A stretch of DNA of 64,000 nucleotides, from positions 186,001 to 250,000 of the forward strand of contig CAJQUW010000601.1 of assembly GCA_907163375.1 (NCBI GenBank). Direction: 5' to 3'. Each line of letters starts with the position of its first letter. The stretch's first letter is position 1. Shown here piece by piece: positions 43,798-55,274 of this stretch. The translations under genes and the position numbers were made by a program. The notes beneath the pieces are model-generated. The model saw only the letters and a program-made list of their open reading frames with translations. It was not told the DNA's origin and did not search any database. This DNA comes from Prostheceraeus crozeri (taxonomy: Eukaryota; Platyhelminthes; Polycladida; Euryleptidae).

Positions 43798-44601
43798 CTA
43801 CATAGAGCAAGTATATAGTAGGTAGAGTGTCGACTCAAAAAAGCACCTGTATACAGTGAAAATTTTTAGATCAAAAGATTCAGTTTTTCATTGTGTTCAT
43901 GCGGTTTCACGTTTTTAACGACGTGAAATCACTATGTAAGTAGCATAAAACTTATTAGATATCAAAAGGAATGAATTTTTGCTAACAAGCATCTCAATTA
44001 AGCGGAACTTAAGCTGATTATCAAAGGAAATTCATGAATCGCATTGTAATGCAAGTCTTCATGAAAATGGTGAGATCTCACTGTGCTTATTGGCGGAAAT
44101 GTTGGGTGTTTAGCTCCATTTTTATCGGTATGATTTTATGATTCACTAAATTTATATTTCATTTCTTGAATCTGAATAGTAATGTGGACCCATTTACATC
44201 TTCTAAAGTTAATTGTGATCTGTGTCTTTGATTATGCTATTTTACTCTTCCAGTGGCAGGTAGCTTGTAATATGAAAACGCTCAAGAAAACGTTTTTATT
44301 GAGAAGGTTGAGTTTGTATAAAAAAGTAATAACTACCTTCGAACTGCTAATTTAAAAAACATTACCTCTCCAAAGGCTGTCGTGAGACGGAGGATCTGTA
44401 AAATATCATTATTCCTTCTTTATTGCTGTCATGACCAATCAATTCCGTGGCAATTTCTTCAAAACTGCAAAAATTTGCAAATTTCACATTTGGTGTCAAT
44501 ACCCAAATGCATTCAACTCGAGTTCATTTAATAAAATCGAAACTGTATTCACATTTAATTAATGCTGAGTTACTACTCTGCCTTATATACTTACTCTATA
44601 G
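43798..44601 (+). mobile_element. 0.8-kb non-autonomous TIR element, copy B
   Basis: Ends CTACATAGAGCAAGTATATA and the complement of CTATAGAGTAAGTATATAAG, flanked by TTCA on both sides (43794-43797, 44602-44605). The interior is related to copies A and C throughout. No coding. It sits in the intron 46 bp from the exon 5 acceptor. Confidence 0.75.
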
Positions 44602-44759
44602 TTCAATAATTACGGAACCTGTGTTGAAGGAGAGGTTATTTCAGATTCAGATCCGAAATGGATTTTTACGGCCCGCCTCGGCGGCACATGATCTGCATAC
44701 TTATTTTTGTATCTCATAAAAGTTGAAACAATAGATTTTATAGGATTTTAGATGATATA

Positions 44760-45470
44760 ATTTTGATAACCACTCTGCAATTTGAACTCGCAAATGATTT
44801 CAGATGTACTGTAATAGGGATGTGTGCTGACTGCAAAGGCTGTTTCGCTAATCATGAAGTAATAATTATAAGAGATGTTTCATTGCAAAAGTTTATTTTC
44901 TCTTCTGTGTTTGTTTATAATCAAATCTTCAGAATTTCTCATTGGCATAATCCCTATGTAAGTGGTTCTTATCATTTAGTTTACCTACTCTACTATTTAG
45001 ATCTCCCAACATGATGATAATTTTCATTCTAAATATACTATGTAACATTTTATTCTGTCAAGGTAATCTTTATCAGCATATTTAAATTTTCTACTTTATG
45101 TATAACAGAAAATGACATGTACTTTTCTTATTTTATCCCATTGTTTGTTGGTTATTTCAATTAATCTTATATTATTATTCTTATTTCAGATATAATTTTT
45201 CTGTACCAAAATTATCAGTTTTATAATACAGATTTATTCCCCTAACTTGTCGTCCAAAATTATTTTTAGTTTTGCTGGTAATTTCTATGACGCTGTATTG
45301 GTCAATTGGTAAGTCATTAAATTCAGTTAGGTGTGTTTCAGAAGCACATTATGTCTGTACCACATGTGTCTTTTATCATATTAGGATCTATAGTTTTTTC
45401 GTCATTTAATCCATTTATATTGATGCAAAGTATCTTGATTGCTTGCATCTCATTCTCACTTTTTACTGTC
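44760..45470 (-). pseudogene. LINE endonuclease (APE-type) remnant
   Basis: On the minus strand: AIKILCININGLNDEKTIDP and MIKDTCGTDIMCF (start of an exonuclease/endonuclease/phosphatase domain, with the Asn of strand 1), then much later IIMLGDLNSRVGKLND (the GDFNAR catalytic block) and a run resembling the IDYxxxS end. It follows the Q-rich ORF at 45492-45782 in the same direction. Stops and frame shifts are frequent. The RT part is absent. Confidence 0.55.
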
Positions 45471-45491
45471 TCCTCTCCTCACTCACTTCTG

Positions 45492-45782
45492 TTAAAAATA
45501 ATGCTGCTGTAAGCCTGGTTGGTCCATATTTTGGAATGTCCTTGTGCTATAATCTATAAGGTTGGTTGATTGTTCATTGAAGGCTGGAAATATGCTGGAT
45601 TGATGGCGACGGTTTTGTTGCTGTGGCTGCTGCTGCTGGTATTGCTGCCGCGGTTGGTATCGTTGGTTATTTGGTTGCCGGTAATGAGGATACTGTTGTT
45701 GCGGTGGTCGTGAATAATTGTTCCTGGGTGCGTTCCATCTCGGTCGGTTCGAATAGTCTCTCTCTCTCTCACACACACACAC
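45492..45782 (-). CDS. Gln-rich ORF upstream of the LINE endonuclease remnant
   Basis: The frame, rich in Gln/Asn/Arg/Pro (for example YSRPPQQQYPHYRQPNNQRY), ends NMDQPGLQQHYF just before the endonuclease start. This position and low-complexity basic composition fit the tail of a LINE ORF1 (nucleic-acid-binding). The apparent start lies inside a TCTC/ACAC microsatellite (45757-45783), so the true N-terminus is elsewhere. Confidence 0.4.
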   Translation of the reverse strand: MCVCERERDYSNRPRWNAPRNNYSRPPQQQYPHYRQPNNQRYQPRQQYQQQQPQQQNRRHQSSIFPAFNEQSTNLIDYSTRTFQNMDQPGLQQHYF

Positions 45783-46158
45783 ATACAGAGTTAAAGACGG
45801 ATATTTGTGCCTACTTCTTAACCACAGCGAGGAAATTTGCGTTATGCGTCAAAATAAACTTGGGAACTTGCAGAAGTTTCAAATTGATATATAAGGTTTG
45901 TCAAAAACTTGTAGCAATAGAAATATTGACCATTAAATTAAGGTTATATTGTGTAAAAATGGTTACTCCCCATAGAAGTTACTCTATTTGAACAATTTTT
46001 ACTCTTCTAGTAATTTTTGATCAGTCAGAAGTTACTCCATAATATGTAACTGACCAGACGATGGGAGATCATAATAATTTCCCAGCGAAAAAGCATGAGA
46101 AAAAATCTCTAAGTAATAATAAAGTGAAGCTTGCAAATGAACAGATGTTCGTCGTCCA

Positions 46159-46222
46159 GCGCCTTCGTTGGTCGATCTTGTAATTGCTACGGCACTATTA
46201 TAAGATCAACCAACGAAGGCGC
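46159..46222. repeat. Hairpin, 21-bp arms
   Basis: GCGCCTTCGTTGGTCGATCTT (46159-46179) pairs with 46202-46222 with one mismatch; the loop is 22 bp. No family recognised. Confidence 0.75.
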
Positions 46223-46435
46223 TTACGCCGAAGATGTGTCCTTTTACGAGTTTTGGTTTATTATTACATCGACGACCTTTTACTATTTGGGAAGCTTTTG
46301 CTGCGCTTTTTTTGCTGGAAAATATTCCACATGTAACTTTCGAGTGAGCAGATCCTGAGATTATTCAGCGCTTATTATAAATGAAAATTTCATAGACTCA
46401 CATATCGTTTTTTGATTGAGTAGCGTAAAGAATAA

Positions 46436-47283
46436 ACCATAGAGTAAGTACGTAAAGTAGGTAGAGTGTCGACTCAAAAAAGTATCTGTATAGTGAACAT
46501 TTTTATATCAAAAGATTCATTTTTTGCGGAGATCACGTTCCTGCGGTCCAAAAAATTATTTGAGCACTTTTGAAAAAAAGTCAAAATTTGCCAATTTATA
46601 TACTACCGACATGACTCTCCTAAATAAGTAGTATGAAACAAGTTGGATATCAAAGGAATGAATATTCGCTAAAATGCATCGTAACTAAGCGGAATTATGC
46701 TGATGATCAAGGAAATCTAATGAACGGTATTATAATTGAAGTCTTCATGAAAAAGTCGCGATGTCATTCGTGCTTTCTTGGCTGAAATTTCAAGTTTCTA
46801 ATTCAGTTTTCACCAGCATGATTTTGTGATTCACTATACTTATGTTTCATTTCTAGAATCTCAATAGTGATGTGGAGCCATTTACGTCTTTCAAAGTTAA
46901 ATGAAATCATTGTCTTTGATTATGTGATTTTTCTCTGCCAGTTGTAGCTTGCATGTGATATGATCACGCTTGAGAAAATATTCTTGAGGTTGAGCATGAA
47001 AGCAATGTGATCCATCGAATTGCTAATTTAGCAAACATCACCTCTGCAAGGCTGTCATGACACTGAGAATCAGCAAAATACCATCATTCCTTCAGCATTA
47101 CTGTCATGATCAGTCGATTCCGTTGTAATTTCTTCAAAGCTGCATAAACATGCATATCTCACATTTGGAATCAATTCCGAATGTATCTCCCTTGAGTTCA
47201 TTTAATAAAATCGAAAGTGTATACACATTTGGGATTTAATAAATGCGGAGTTACCACTCTACGTAATATATTTACTCTATGGT
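46436..47283 (+). mobile_element. 0.8-kb non-autonomous TIR element, copy C
   Basis: Ends ACCATAGAGTAAGTACGTAA and the complement of ACCATAGAGTAAATATATTA, flanked by ATAA (46432-46435 and 47284-47287). 848 bp, no coding. The interior aligns along its length with copy B and most of copy A. Confidence 0.8.
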
Positions 47284-47289
47284 ATAAAC

Positions 47290-48160
47290 TATACATCCTA
47301 GAGTTTCAATTGTGAAACGAAGCTGTTTTAGAATGGAACTATGATGAATTAGCTATTCAATTATTTCCACAGCCTTTATGTCAGCAAAGAACGGGAACAA
47401 CTATTTCCTAATGAGGGTCATCTTTGATTCGTCAGAAGTTACGTGGTTATGTCTTTGTCGGGGAAACGTTTTTAACTTCACCGAAAAGGACTGGTGAGCA
47501 ACGGATGTGGAGCGAAGTCTTATCGGGCGCAAGGCTTTTACTCAGTCGCTCGCGAATCTCGACTTTAAAGCTTTTCGTTGACTCGATTGTAATTTAGCGA
47601 ATAATGGAACACTGTGTTGACTTGTATTTCTTTTGTGAATCAGTCATGAATACAGAGTTTTCTTTGCTTTTTTGTCAAGTATTAAACCAATATAAAATTG
47701 TGGATGGTTGACAAGCTTTCATGAAAAATGATAGATATGTGCACAGCAATGCTCATCAAACATAGGTTCAACTTCTACACTACATTGCATGCTATAATGT
47801 TTGTAAAGCTAAGTGCAAATTTCATTAAACCGATGATCGTAATCTGACTGGCTCGCTAATCTTTGACTATACAAAATGCATATCGTTGGACGTGTAGTTT
47901 TCTACTGCAAGTCATAAACTGAGGACTGAAAACTCTCTAGATAGACTGTCCGAAAATATAGCAATTGTGTAGTAAGCATGTACAGAAATCTGTATAGTAA
48001 GCAATTTATCATAATGTTAATTGTTGATTCTTCATCTAGCATTGCTACTTATCACTACTTTTTATTGTTAAGAGTATTCACATAACTCTACTGTAAAAAA
48101 TCCTATGAAAATGATGGAACTCCGCATTCCTGCAGTGGATCTTTGAAAAATCAATGAATC
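47290..48160. other. Intron sequence of the SNTX-like gene, no feature seen
   Basis: AT-rich. No exon-like frame or repeat recognised. Confidence 0.4.
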
Positions 48161-48164
48161 TCAC

Positions 48165-48335
48165 CATTATCTTATGCCTTTCATGATCTGAGCGATATTT
48201 CCATTTAACAGAAATCAGACATCTTGCTCCATGTAGTATACCTCCGACAACGTGTGTCACCCGTTTTGCCGCGGCTGAAAGGTTCGTGCAATCCGTGCGC
48301 CCTTCATCTTCTATATTGGAAGCAGCATCGAAATA
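48165..48335 (-). CDS. SNTX-like gene, exon 4
   Basis: Minus-strand exon of 171 bases (57 codons, phase 0 both ends), acceptor TTAATGTCCTGTTTCAG and donor GTGAGA. It carries YFDAASNIEDEGRTDCTNLS and AAAKRVTHVVGGILHGARCL. The ATHVV-x-x-I-x-YGA-like string is the best family mark: stonustoxin/verrucotoxin-like proteins have ATHVVTGILYGA at the equivalent point of the MACPF/CDC-like domain. No breaks seen. It lies 59 bp from exon 3. Confidence 0.7.
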
Positions 48336-48394
48336 CTGAAACAGGACATTAAATGATTTTAGGATGCGGATGAGCCACAATCGAATAATCTTAC

Positions 48395-48601
48395 ATCAAG
48401 AACAGTGATTGCGAATAACAGTTCGATTTCATTCTGCTGTTTTTGCTTGTCTCGTATGAAGTGCATTGCTCCGGACACACTGAATGAAAATTTTCCAGAA
48501 ATTGACAAGCCGAGGTTTCCATTGATGTCTAATACATTTTGTACATCAGATTCGGATTCGATAAAACGATATTTTGTTACAGATTGAGTGATCACTTCGC
48601 T
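48395..48601 (-). CDS. SNTX-like gene, exon 3
   Basis: Minus-strand exon of 207 bases (69 codons, phase 0 both ends), acceptor CTTTTCATTTATTTCAG and donor GTAAGA. It contains ESESDVQNVLDINGNLGLSI and SGKFSFSVSGAMHFIRDKQK, which match in pattern the LLDVxASLKASFLGGLxExxGSAKYL stretch of SNTX-family MACPF/CDC-like domains (transmembrane-hairpin region). The 59-bp intron to exon 4 is short but has good signals. No breaks seen. Confidence 0.7.
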
Positions 48602-48864
48602 CTGAAATAAATGAAAAGTCATAAGTCAAGCGTGGCCAAACCAGCGAATCTGCATAGGCCTAATTCTCGTACAGAAGGGGCTCGTTGATAGGTCTTTCAA
48701 CCGTCTATCCTGTCTACAATTACTTTATTTTTTAAAAGCTGATTGATTTTCCTAAAGTAACTAATAACTTCTACATTTTAGTTATTAAATGACTGATAAA
48801 TAGGTCCTAAAGTTATCATGATTGAAGGATAAGACCCCATGAATACCATGGCCATAAAATTTCA

Positions 48865-49005
48865 GGGGCCTATGCAGAGTTGGAAGTGGGTCGTGGGTCA
48901 TGGGTCAAGTGGGTCACAAAATCGCGTGGGTCACGTGGGTCGTGGGGTCACATTTAGCGTGGTTCACGTGGGTCTTGGGTCAGACTTCGTTGACCCACTT
49001 CCAAC
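48865..49005 (+). repeat. GTGGGTCA minisatellite with palindromic ends, block 1
   Basis: Starts GGGGCCTATGCAGAGTTGGA, then about ten variants of GTGGGTCA/GTGGGTC, and ends TGGGTCAGACTTCGTTGACC CACTTCCAAC. The first and last 14 bp (GTTGGAAGTGGGTC) are inverse copies. Confidence 0.8.
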
Positions 49006-50513
49006 CAGTTTGACCAATGATAGATTTAACAGTCTCAAATACTGTAAACTTCATTTATTCGTATTTTTATCATTCATGAGAAAGATTGAATCAGCGTCAC
49101 TGAAAGGAGTGATGGATGCACACAGTCAAAATATGCAACACCATTGACTTTCACAAGACTCATACAGTGTCGAAAGGGGGCAGAATTCACACAAATTAAT
49201 GGCTCGGAAACAATTGCTGCTGCCTACTGAGAGATGTTGGTTGTTGGAGAGAAGTTGTTTGAGTACAATTGTGTATGGTCGATTCTCTGTCGCTGTCTGA
49301 CGATACCCAAGGATGTGTGACCTTGATTTCAGAGATACAGCTACTGAAGATGTTAGGTATTCAGAGGTATCATTAATCTAGAAAATTTTCTTGCAATGCG
49401 AGCTGACCTCCGTTTTGTTTGTTTCGTTTGATTTTGTTGGTCTTTCGTAGAAAATATCTTCTGGTAGAGGTTAAAATGGTAAATCTGTGGTAAAAATTGA
49501 TCAGAGCCTAGATATTTTCGAATACATAATTGATAAGAATATCTTGATAATATACATGCTTCAAATCTAAAGTATTTAGCCGTTCAATCTACTTTCGCAT
49601 CGTGCATGTTCCATGCATCTCATTGCTAATTCGATGCATGATAATCTGAAATACGCTAATTCATACGACGGTCATTGATATAGACTTATTCCTTTCACAC
49701 AGACTTATTACGGCAGAGCTCTGTAAGGAGATATTTCTTGACACTTCGTATCAATAAAAAGTTTCGTTTTGATATTTGATTAAGTATCAATAAAGATAGG
49801 AATATTTACATGATGTCACTAAGTGATTGTTATCACAACGTACTCGCACATGTAGCGCCACTCATATATATCAGTTCATCTATGTACATTGTAAGTTAAT
49901 AAATGAATTATTTCGTGCAATTTTGTATTCACGCGTTACGCATGCTTACTCCATTTGCTTTTCAATGAATGTCATTCTTACATCAAATACACAACCTTCT
50001 ACTTAAATCTAACATTAGCAGAAGTAAATGAAATTGGAATCGATTGACATCAGAAGCAACAAAATATTAGTTTGACGATTTTTCTGAGATAATTTTCACA
50101 CATGTAGTATCTAGCTTAATAAATGCATTCATAAAGGATTTAGGCCTACTGCAGTTTCTTATTTTTTAACTTCATTTGATTAAGATATGAAAAATTTGAG
50201 ATTTAGTCTGTTGGGCCCTCAACTTAACTAATCATCTGTCTACGAGTTAAATAGGTAGCACTATTAGAGAATTATGACAAGAAACAGAATTGTTTAAATT
50301 TTTTTAGAACCTCAGGCATTTGTGGTGCATGAACTTTGTTCATAAGATAATTTTGATGAGGTTACATGTCTATTTATCATGTGACAAGTGGTCTGATACA
50401 CTTGAACCTTCATAACAAATCTTAGCAACAATTTTGATACTACCAGGCCTCTACCTAGATAGACATATAATCCTGAATGAAAAAGAAACTAAAGATGATA
50501 CCAGAAAAGGAAA
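49006..50513. other. Intron sequence, no feature seen
   Basis: Between the two minisatellite blocks. No gene or recognised repeat. Confidence 0.4.
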
Positions 50514-50546
50514 TTGCACTCACATCATTCACCCTTGCAGGATGTA

Positions 50547-50674
50547 GGCCAGGTGGGTCAAGTGGGTCAAAGATGTGGTGGGTCAGGTGGGTCGTGGGTC
50601 ACATACATGTATGCCGTGGGTCAGGTGTGTCATGGGTCAGACTTCGTTGACCCACTTCCAACTCTGGGCCTATG
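50547..50674 (+). repeat. GTGGGTCA minisatellite with palindromic ends, block 2
   Basis: About nine GTGGGTCA-type units in the same orientation as block 1. It shares the CAGACTTCGTTGACCCACTT end and continues CCAACTCTGGGCCTATGG, the inverse of the start of block 1. Confidence 0.8.
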
Positions 50675-50679
50675 GATAA

Positions 50680-51516
50680 GATTTACCTTTCCTAGTAAAT
50701 CCTTTGAAACGTAAATAATAGGCCTATTTAATCAAGATGTTTAATTGAATGTTTATAAAATTATGCACAAAACCAGACATAAAACAAAACAACAACAAAA
50801 TTAAAGTGGATTTAGAACAGACAAAATTGTCAAGAACGCAACTCGCATTGCCAACTTCCGCTGTAACACTGAAAACTGTCGAAGAAAAAAGCTTGCTTGG
50901 GCTCGCCTATTCGATGAAATAACCAACTTCACTAAAGAAAGCTAGCTGTGTACTTCGCAAAAGCTATCAATGTCTCCGCACAATTGAGGTAAAAATGCTC
51001 CTGGTCGTACCCTGCTATCTTCCTGACTTTGGAAAGATCTGCTATTGCGCCAGAATTCGTTGCGATGACAATGATGTAAGTCTTCTAAGGTGTGACTAAC
51101 GCATGAACTGATTCCGGACACAATGGTGCTCATAACAACTCAATGTTATGGTAGCCATTAGCTTCAAGTCGGGTATGATCTAGCGGAAAGGATCTGCCAA
51201 AGTTGAGTGGGGTATATCATCACTTTCAAAAATAGCTCGCATTTCGAGTGGCTGATTGGGTGGCCTAATTTTCCAGTCTCCAATAATTGCTATGAGATCA
51301 GATGGCATGAGATCGCTGTCTCCTGCCAAGTGCCAATGTGCGATCATCGAGATGCCATCGGGCATTCAATTCTGCTTTCCGTCTATGGATAGTTGAGTCG
51401 TACAAAGCAACGGAGGACCAAAATAAGTAAGTTTGTAAGGGAAGTATGCAAAGCAAGCCATGATTTGTGATTTGTGGGGACATCTATGATATTACTTTTT
51501 CGCCCGCTCTTGTAAT
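50680..51516. other. Intron sequence, unassigned short ORFs
   Basis: A frame at 51180-51365 (minus; MPDGISMIAHWHLAGDSDLM) is open but lacks splice support or a family match. Confidence 0.3.
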
Positions 51517-52381
51517 CAGGGGCCGGTTGCACAACCAGCATAAAATCTTATTATCTCAAGTTAGAATAATTTCAGTTGCAGAACACGATATTATATCAGT
51601 TTATCTTAAAATCATTTTATCTCCGTACACCATACCGATCATATTATATTTTAAGATAAAATGATTTTATCTCTAGAACAATCCTAAGTTAAGATAATAC
51701 GATTTTAATTTAGAATAAGTCTGTTGCACTAAAGATAAAATCAATTGATGTTATTTTATTTCCTCTTCTAACATAATATCAATAAGGGGTACTTTAAATA
51801 CTTATCTCCGTCAACTTAACGCGACAATGTAGGCATAACTAATCTATCATGTATGATTATGATTTCATAAACATTGAATGGGCTATTAGAAAACTGTCAT
51901 TAACTATCATTTTATCTATAGTACAGTGAAGAACTATAATTGTAGTAGCCTACTTATAACAGTAAATATGTAAATAGTAGTAAATAGTATGTATGTAAAT
52001 ATATAGTAAATATTTTATATTTAATTTATTAATATTAATACATTAATATAGTAAATATGTAAATAGTAAAAGCACATGTAAATAGTAGAATTATGCATAT
52101 ATATTATTGAATCACAGTAAGCATAATTCTTTGTTTAGCCCATGCAACATGTTTAATCCCATCATTTACATTCACATCTTTACAGTCCCAGATGTAGGCT
52201 ATCGAGGCCTACCCTTTAAGACAAAGAACAACATTCTTTCTAACAAAGAATTGTGATGCTATAAAATATGAGGTGTTTAGCTGAGTGTTTAAGCTGCTGA
52301 ATATACTAAATATAACCACCACGTTCACCCTAGCACAATCACTGCAATCGGCGATGCGATAGGAATAATCACTCTCCGTAA

Positions 52382-52986
52382 TTATATTATCTTCGATCTC
52401 CGCCGTTTCTGGATGTTCCGGTAGAAGCTGGCAACCGGACTGTTTTGCTTTGTAATAACATTTTCTTCATCTTCGCATTTTCTATCTTCAGATCCAACAG
52501 AATCAGTTCTTTTTTCGTGCCTTTCTTCACTCGGACGAAATAGAAGCGACTCCAGCTCATTCTTCGGTTTCATGCGTTTGGGTTTTGGAGGCACATTTTC
52601 GTCATTACCATCACCATCGTTGCCATCCATTCCATACCGGAGCCGACACCTTGAATCTTTGGATTGTCATTGCCAATTATGTCAAGCAATAAATGTGTCA
52701 TGGGAGATAATGGAGGTGAACCACCACCAGTGCTATTCATGGCTCTTCTATAGTTAGAATAATTTTTCAATTTTTCACTTTTCAAAGATACGAACTTTCT
52801 CTTAACATCTTCCACATCTCGCTTTAGATGATTACCGATTTGATCTCATAATTTATTCTTTTCTTCTTTTGTCACTGATGCACTGAACTTGCCGAACAGT
52901 TTTGCATAATGAACAGTCATCTCGTCGAATAGCAAACTAATTTCGGTCTCACTCCAGTTCTTTCGTCTTCTTTCATTGCCAGTCAT
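52382..52986 (-). pseudogene. Harbinger Myb/SANT-like accessory protein, decayed
   Basis: Starts MTGNERRRKNWSETEISLLF, a Myb/SANT-like trihelix N-terminus with the expected Trp, and continues KRDVEDVKRKFVSLKSEKLK. The middle has SPPLSPMTHLLLDIIG and the basic, acidic-patched tail ends KRRRSKII. Codon 47 (52846-52848) is TGA where the trihelix normally has Trp, and a frameshift lies near 52630. This protein normally carries the transposase into the nucleus and to the ends. Confidence 0.75.
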
Positions 52987-53226
52987 TTCAAATCACATAT
53001 CCCAATTATTACTGCGTGTGAAAGAAAGAGAGCGTGCGACATCAGCCAACAGAGGTCTTAGCGTTCCTTTATACTGGAACTGTTCACCTATACTATTCAC
53101 TTTGCTTCGCTATACTGTTCACCTTGGAAGAATACTGGAGCGACAGAAGGTCATTTCTATCGTTAGTCAGGATGCAGGAGGAAACAGTGAGGAACCTATG
53201 GCGATTGCAGGAAATCCGCAGCAAGA

Positions 53227-54085
53227 ATGATCATATCTGATTATACTGATGGTGAAATTTATGACAGAATCCGACTAAGCCATGAAACATTTCAAAAACT
53301 TTGTGATGTGCTACTATCTCACATGAGATCAAGATCAGCGAGAAAAAATGCTCTTACACTCGAAGAAAGGATACATGTTGCCCTTTACTTCTTCGCTTGC
53401 GGTTCATTTCAAAAAGTTGTTGTTGATTCCATCGGAGTTGATAAATCTACTATCTGTAGAGCCGTTACTGAAGTAACCAATGCTACGTATATTGAAAGTT
53501 CTGCCGACATTTGTGAGTACTCGATTTTTTGATAGACCGGAAAACTTATCTTTCTTTGAACAGAAACACTTGCCAAAAGTTACCGGTGCTATTGACGGAA
53601 CACAAATAAAAATTATTTCTCCTACAATATGCGAGAATGAATATGTCAACCGAAAAGGTCATCATAGTCTCAATATTCAAGTTATTGGAACAGGTGAAAT
53701 GTTGGTCGCTGATATTGTTGCTGATTGGCCGAGTGGCACTCACGACAGCAGGTTTTTACGAGAATCTGGCATTTTTCATAAATTCGAGAATGATGAATAC
53801 GGGAATAGAATCCTTTTGGGTGATCAAGGTTACCCTCTCAAGACATGGTTATTTACTCCAATTACGCGATCTTACAGTGAAAGAACAACGGTTAAATTAC
53901 TTTCATAAATCTGCGAGTTTTCGGTTGAGAGACTGTTTGGCATTTGGAAGCGAAGATGGGCTTGTTTGAATCATCTCCGTGTAAACCCACGTAAAGCTGC
54001 GAAAATCATAACAGCGTATGCTGCTATCCACAACTCTGCTATTTTGAATGGCGAAAATGGTTATCTCAATAATGCTAGCGAATAA
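53227..54085 (+). pseudogene. Harbinger DDE transposase, decayed
   Basis: In order: IRLSHETFQKLCDVLLSHM and LEERIHVALYFFACGSFQKV with VDKSTICRAVTEV (HTH); KVTGAIDGTQIKI (first Asp); WPSGTHDSRFLRES and ILLGDQGYPLKTWLF (second Asp); KEQRLNYFHKSA; and VERLFGIWKRRWACL (Glu). The catalytic triad is thus present in pieces. The frame changes near 53490, again near 53850 and back near 53920, so the gene cannot make a full product. The stop at 54083 is the natural end (LNNASE). Confidence 0.85.
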
Positions 54086-54899
54086 TATCCAGTTTCCGGG
54101 GAAGTAATATCCCATCAGGTAGAAGAAAGTGATAGTGTTTCTAGACACAACGTGCTGTATATATCAATGAGCATTTTTGAAGGGACAATGATTAGTAGGT
54201 CCCTATGTTTTGGAATATACACACAGCAATATATTTCGCATTGTGTTTTACTTCTTTAAAAATAGAGGGAATTTTTAGATCTACCAATCAAATTATTGCT
54301 AGCCGTTGCATTAAAAAAATACAGATTTTCTTCATTGATATCTTTAAAAAGTCCGAAATAATTGCTATATTTTATCTCAATCACCAAACGTAATTTAACT
54401 TATATACTTTGTAGTAACTTTCCTCATCGTTTCACTGAAATGGACTTTTGGATAACTTGAAGAGTTTCATTAACAGGTTGATAACATCATCATACTTATC
54501 GACCCATTCCCGTCATCATCTTGTAAATTCATCACAAATTCAGTCACTAAGTAATCAGTTATGACGGAGTTCCACAATACCGCAAAATATATTCACTCAT
54601 CAGAAATTTGCACGACCATATTGCGTCGCGTGCGTTCCAAATTCTCCAATTGTATTGGCTTTCATTTGTTCACGTCAGTGGCACACACGATGCACTTAAA
54701 AATAATATCTGTTGTTTCATAATAGTGCAATGATATTATCTTATCTCGAGATGAAATCATTGTATTCGTCTATTTCTGCAATCGAGCGATTCTAAGTTAG
54801 AATCTTATTAACTAAGGGCAACCATATTATTTTATCTCCTAGAAGATACAATAATATTAAGATAAAATCCACCGAATTTAGTGCAGCCGGCCCCAGTTT

Positions 54900-55112
54900 T
54901 ATATGACATCTCAATTGATGGCAGAAGAGTATTGAAATCAAAGCGGAGGACCGAGAGGAGCGCCTTGTTGGTTGCCTTCTAAAGACTTGAGAACACTCAA
55001 CAAAAAGAATGTAACTTAGATATATAATCAAATTGTTTGTGTTAGAAGCCTCAAGTCTTGAAATTTCAAATGGGTGTAATATTTCTACGAAGGATCACGA
55101 CGAAAGACTTAC
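54900..55112. other. Intron sequence
   Basis: No feature recognised between the Harbinger end and exon 2. Confidence 0.4.
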
Positions 55113-55235
55113 ATATTTCGTGTATTTATTAATGAGCATCCTATGGCGAGGTACCATAGTGTTGAGATCAATGCCACGTCCAATGTATGCACCTTGCATG
55201 TAAGGATAGTTTATCCCTACCGTTCCATATGTCAG
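55113..55235 (-). CDS. SNTX-like gene, exon 2
   Basis: Minus-strand exon ending at a good donor (GTAAGT, 55107-55112). The product includes TYGTVGINYPYMQGAYIGRG and LNTMVPRHRMLINKYTKY. Two acceptors are possible: a strong one at 55273-55274 (TTTTCTTTTAG) or an internal one at 55236-55237. The second gives phase 0, which suits exon 1 and exon 3, and was chosen; with the first an extra exon would be needed. It would form the N-terminal part of the mature protein. Confidence 0.5.
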
Positions 55236-55274
55236 CTCAGGTTTTGAAAATAATATTGAAAGACACAGACATCT

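Larger units (their letters stand above)
51520..54893. mobile_element. Harbinger (PIF) DNA transposon, 3374 bp, decayed
   Basis: Ends GGGCCGGTTGCAC (51520-51532) and the complement GGGCCGGCTGCAC (12 of 13), with the 3-bp duplication CAG on both sides (51517-51519, 54894-54896). Both ends carry subterminal copies of AGATAAAAT/ATTTTATCT and TAAGTTAGAAT. Two divergent genes lie inside, the Myb-like protein on the minus strand and the DDE transposase on the plus strand, the classic Harbinger layout. Both genes are broken. It sits inside an intron of the SNTX-like gene. Confidence 0.92.

Noticed and set aside
45554-45991. Ala/Val-rich plus-strand ORF and alternative minus frame around the TCTC/ACAC microsatellite
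   Set aside because: Shadows of the CAG/CTG-rich Gln segment; the minus-strand frame leading into the endonuclease is the one with context.
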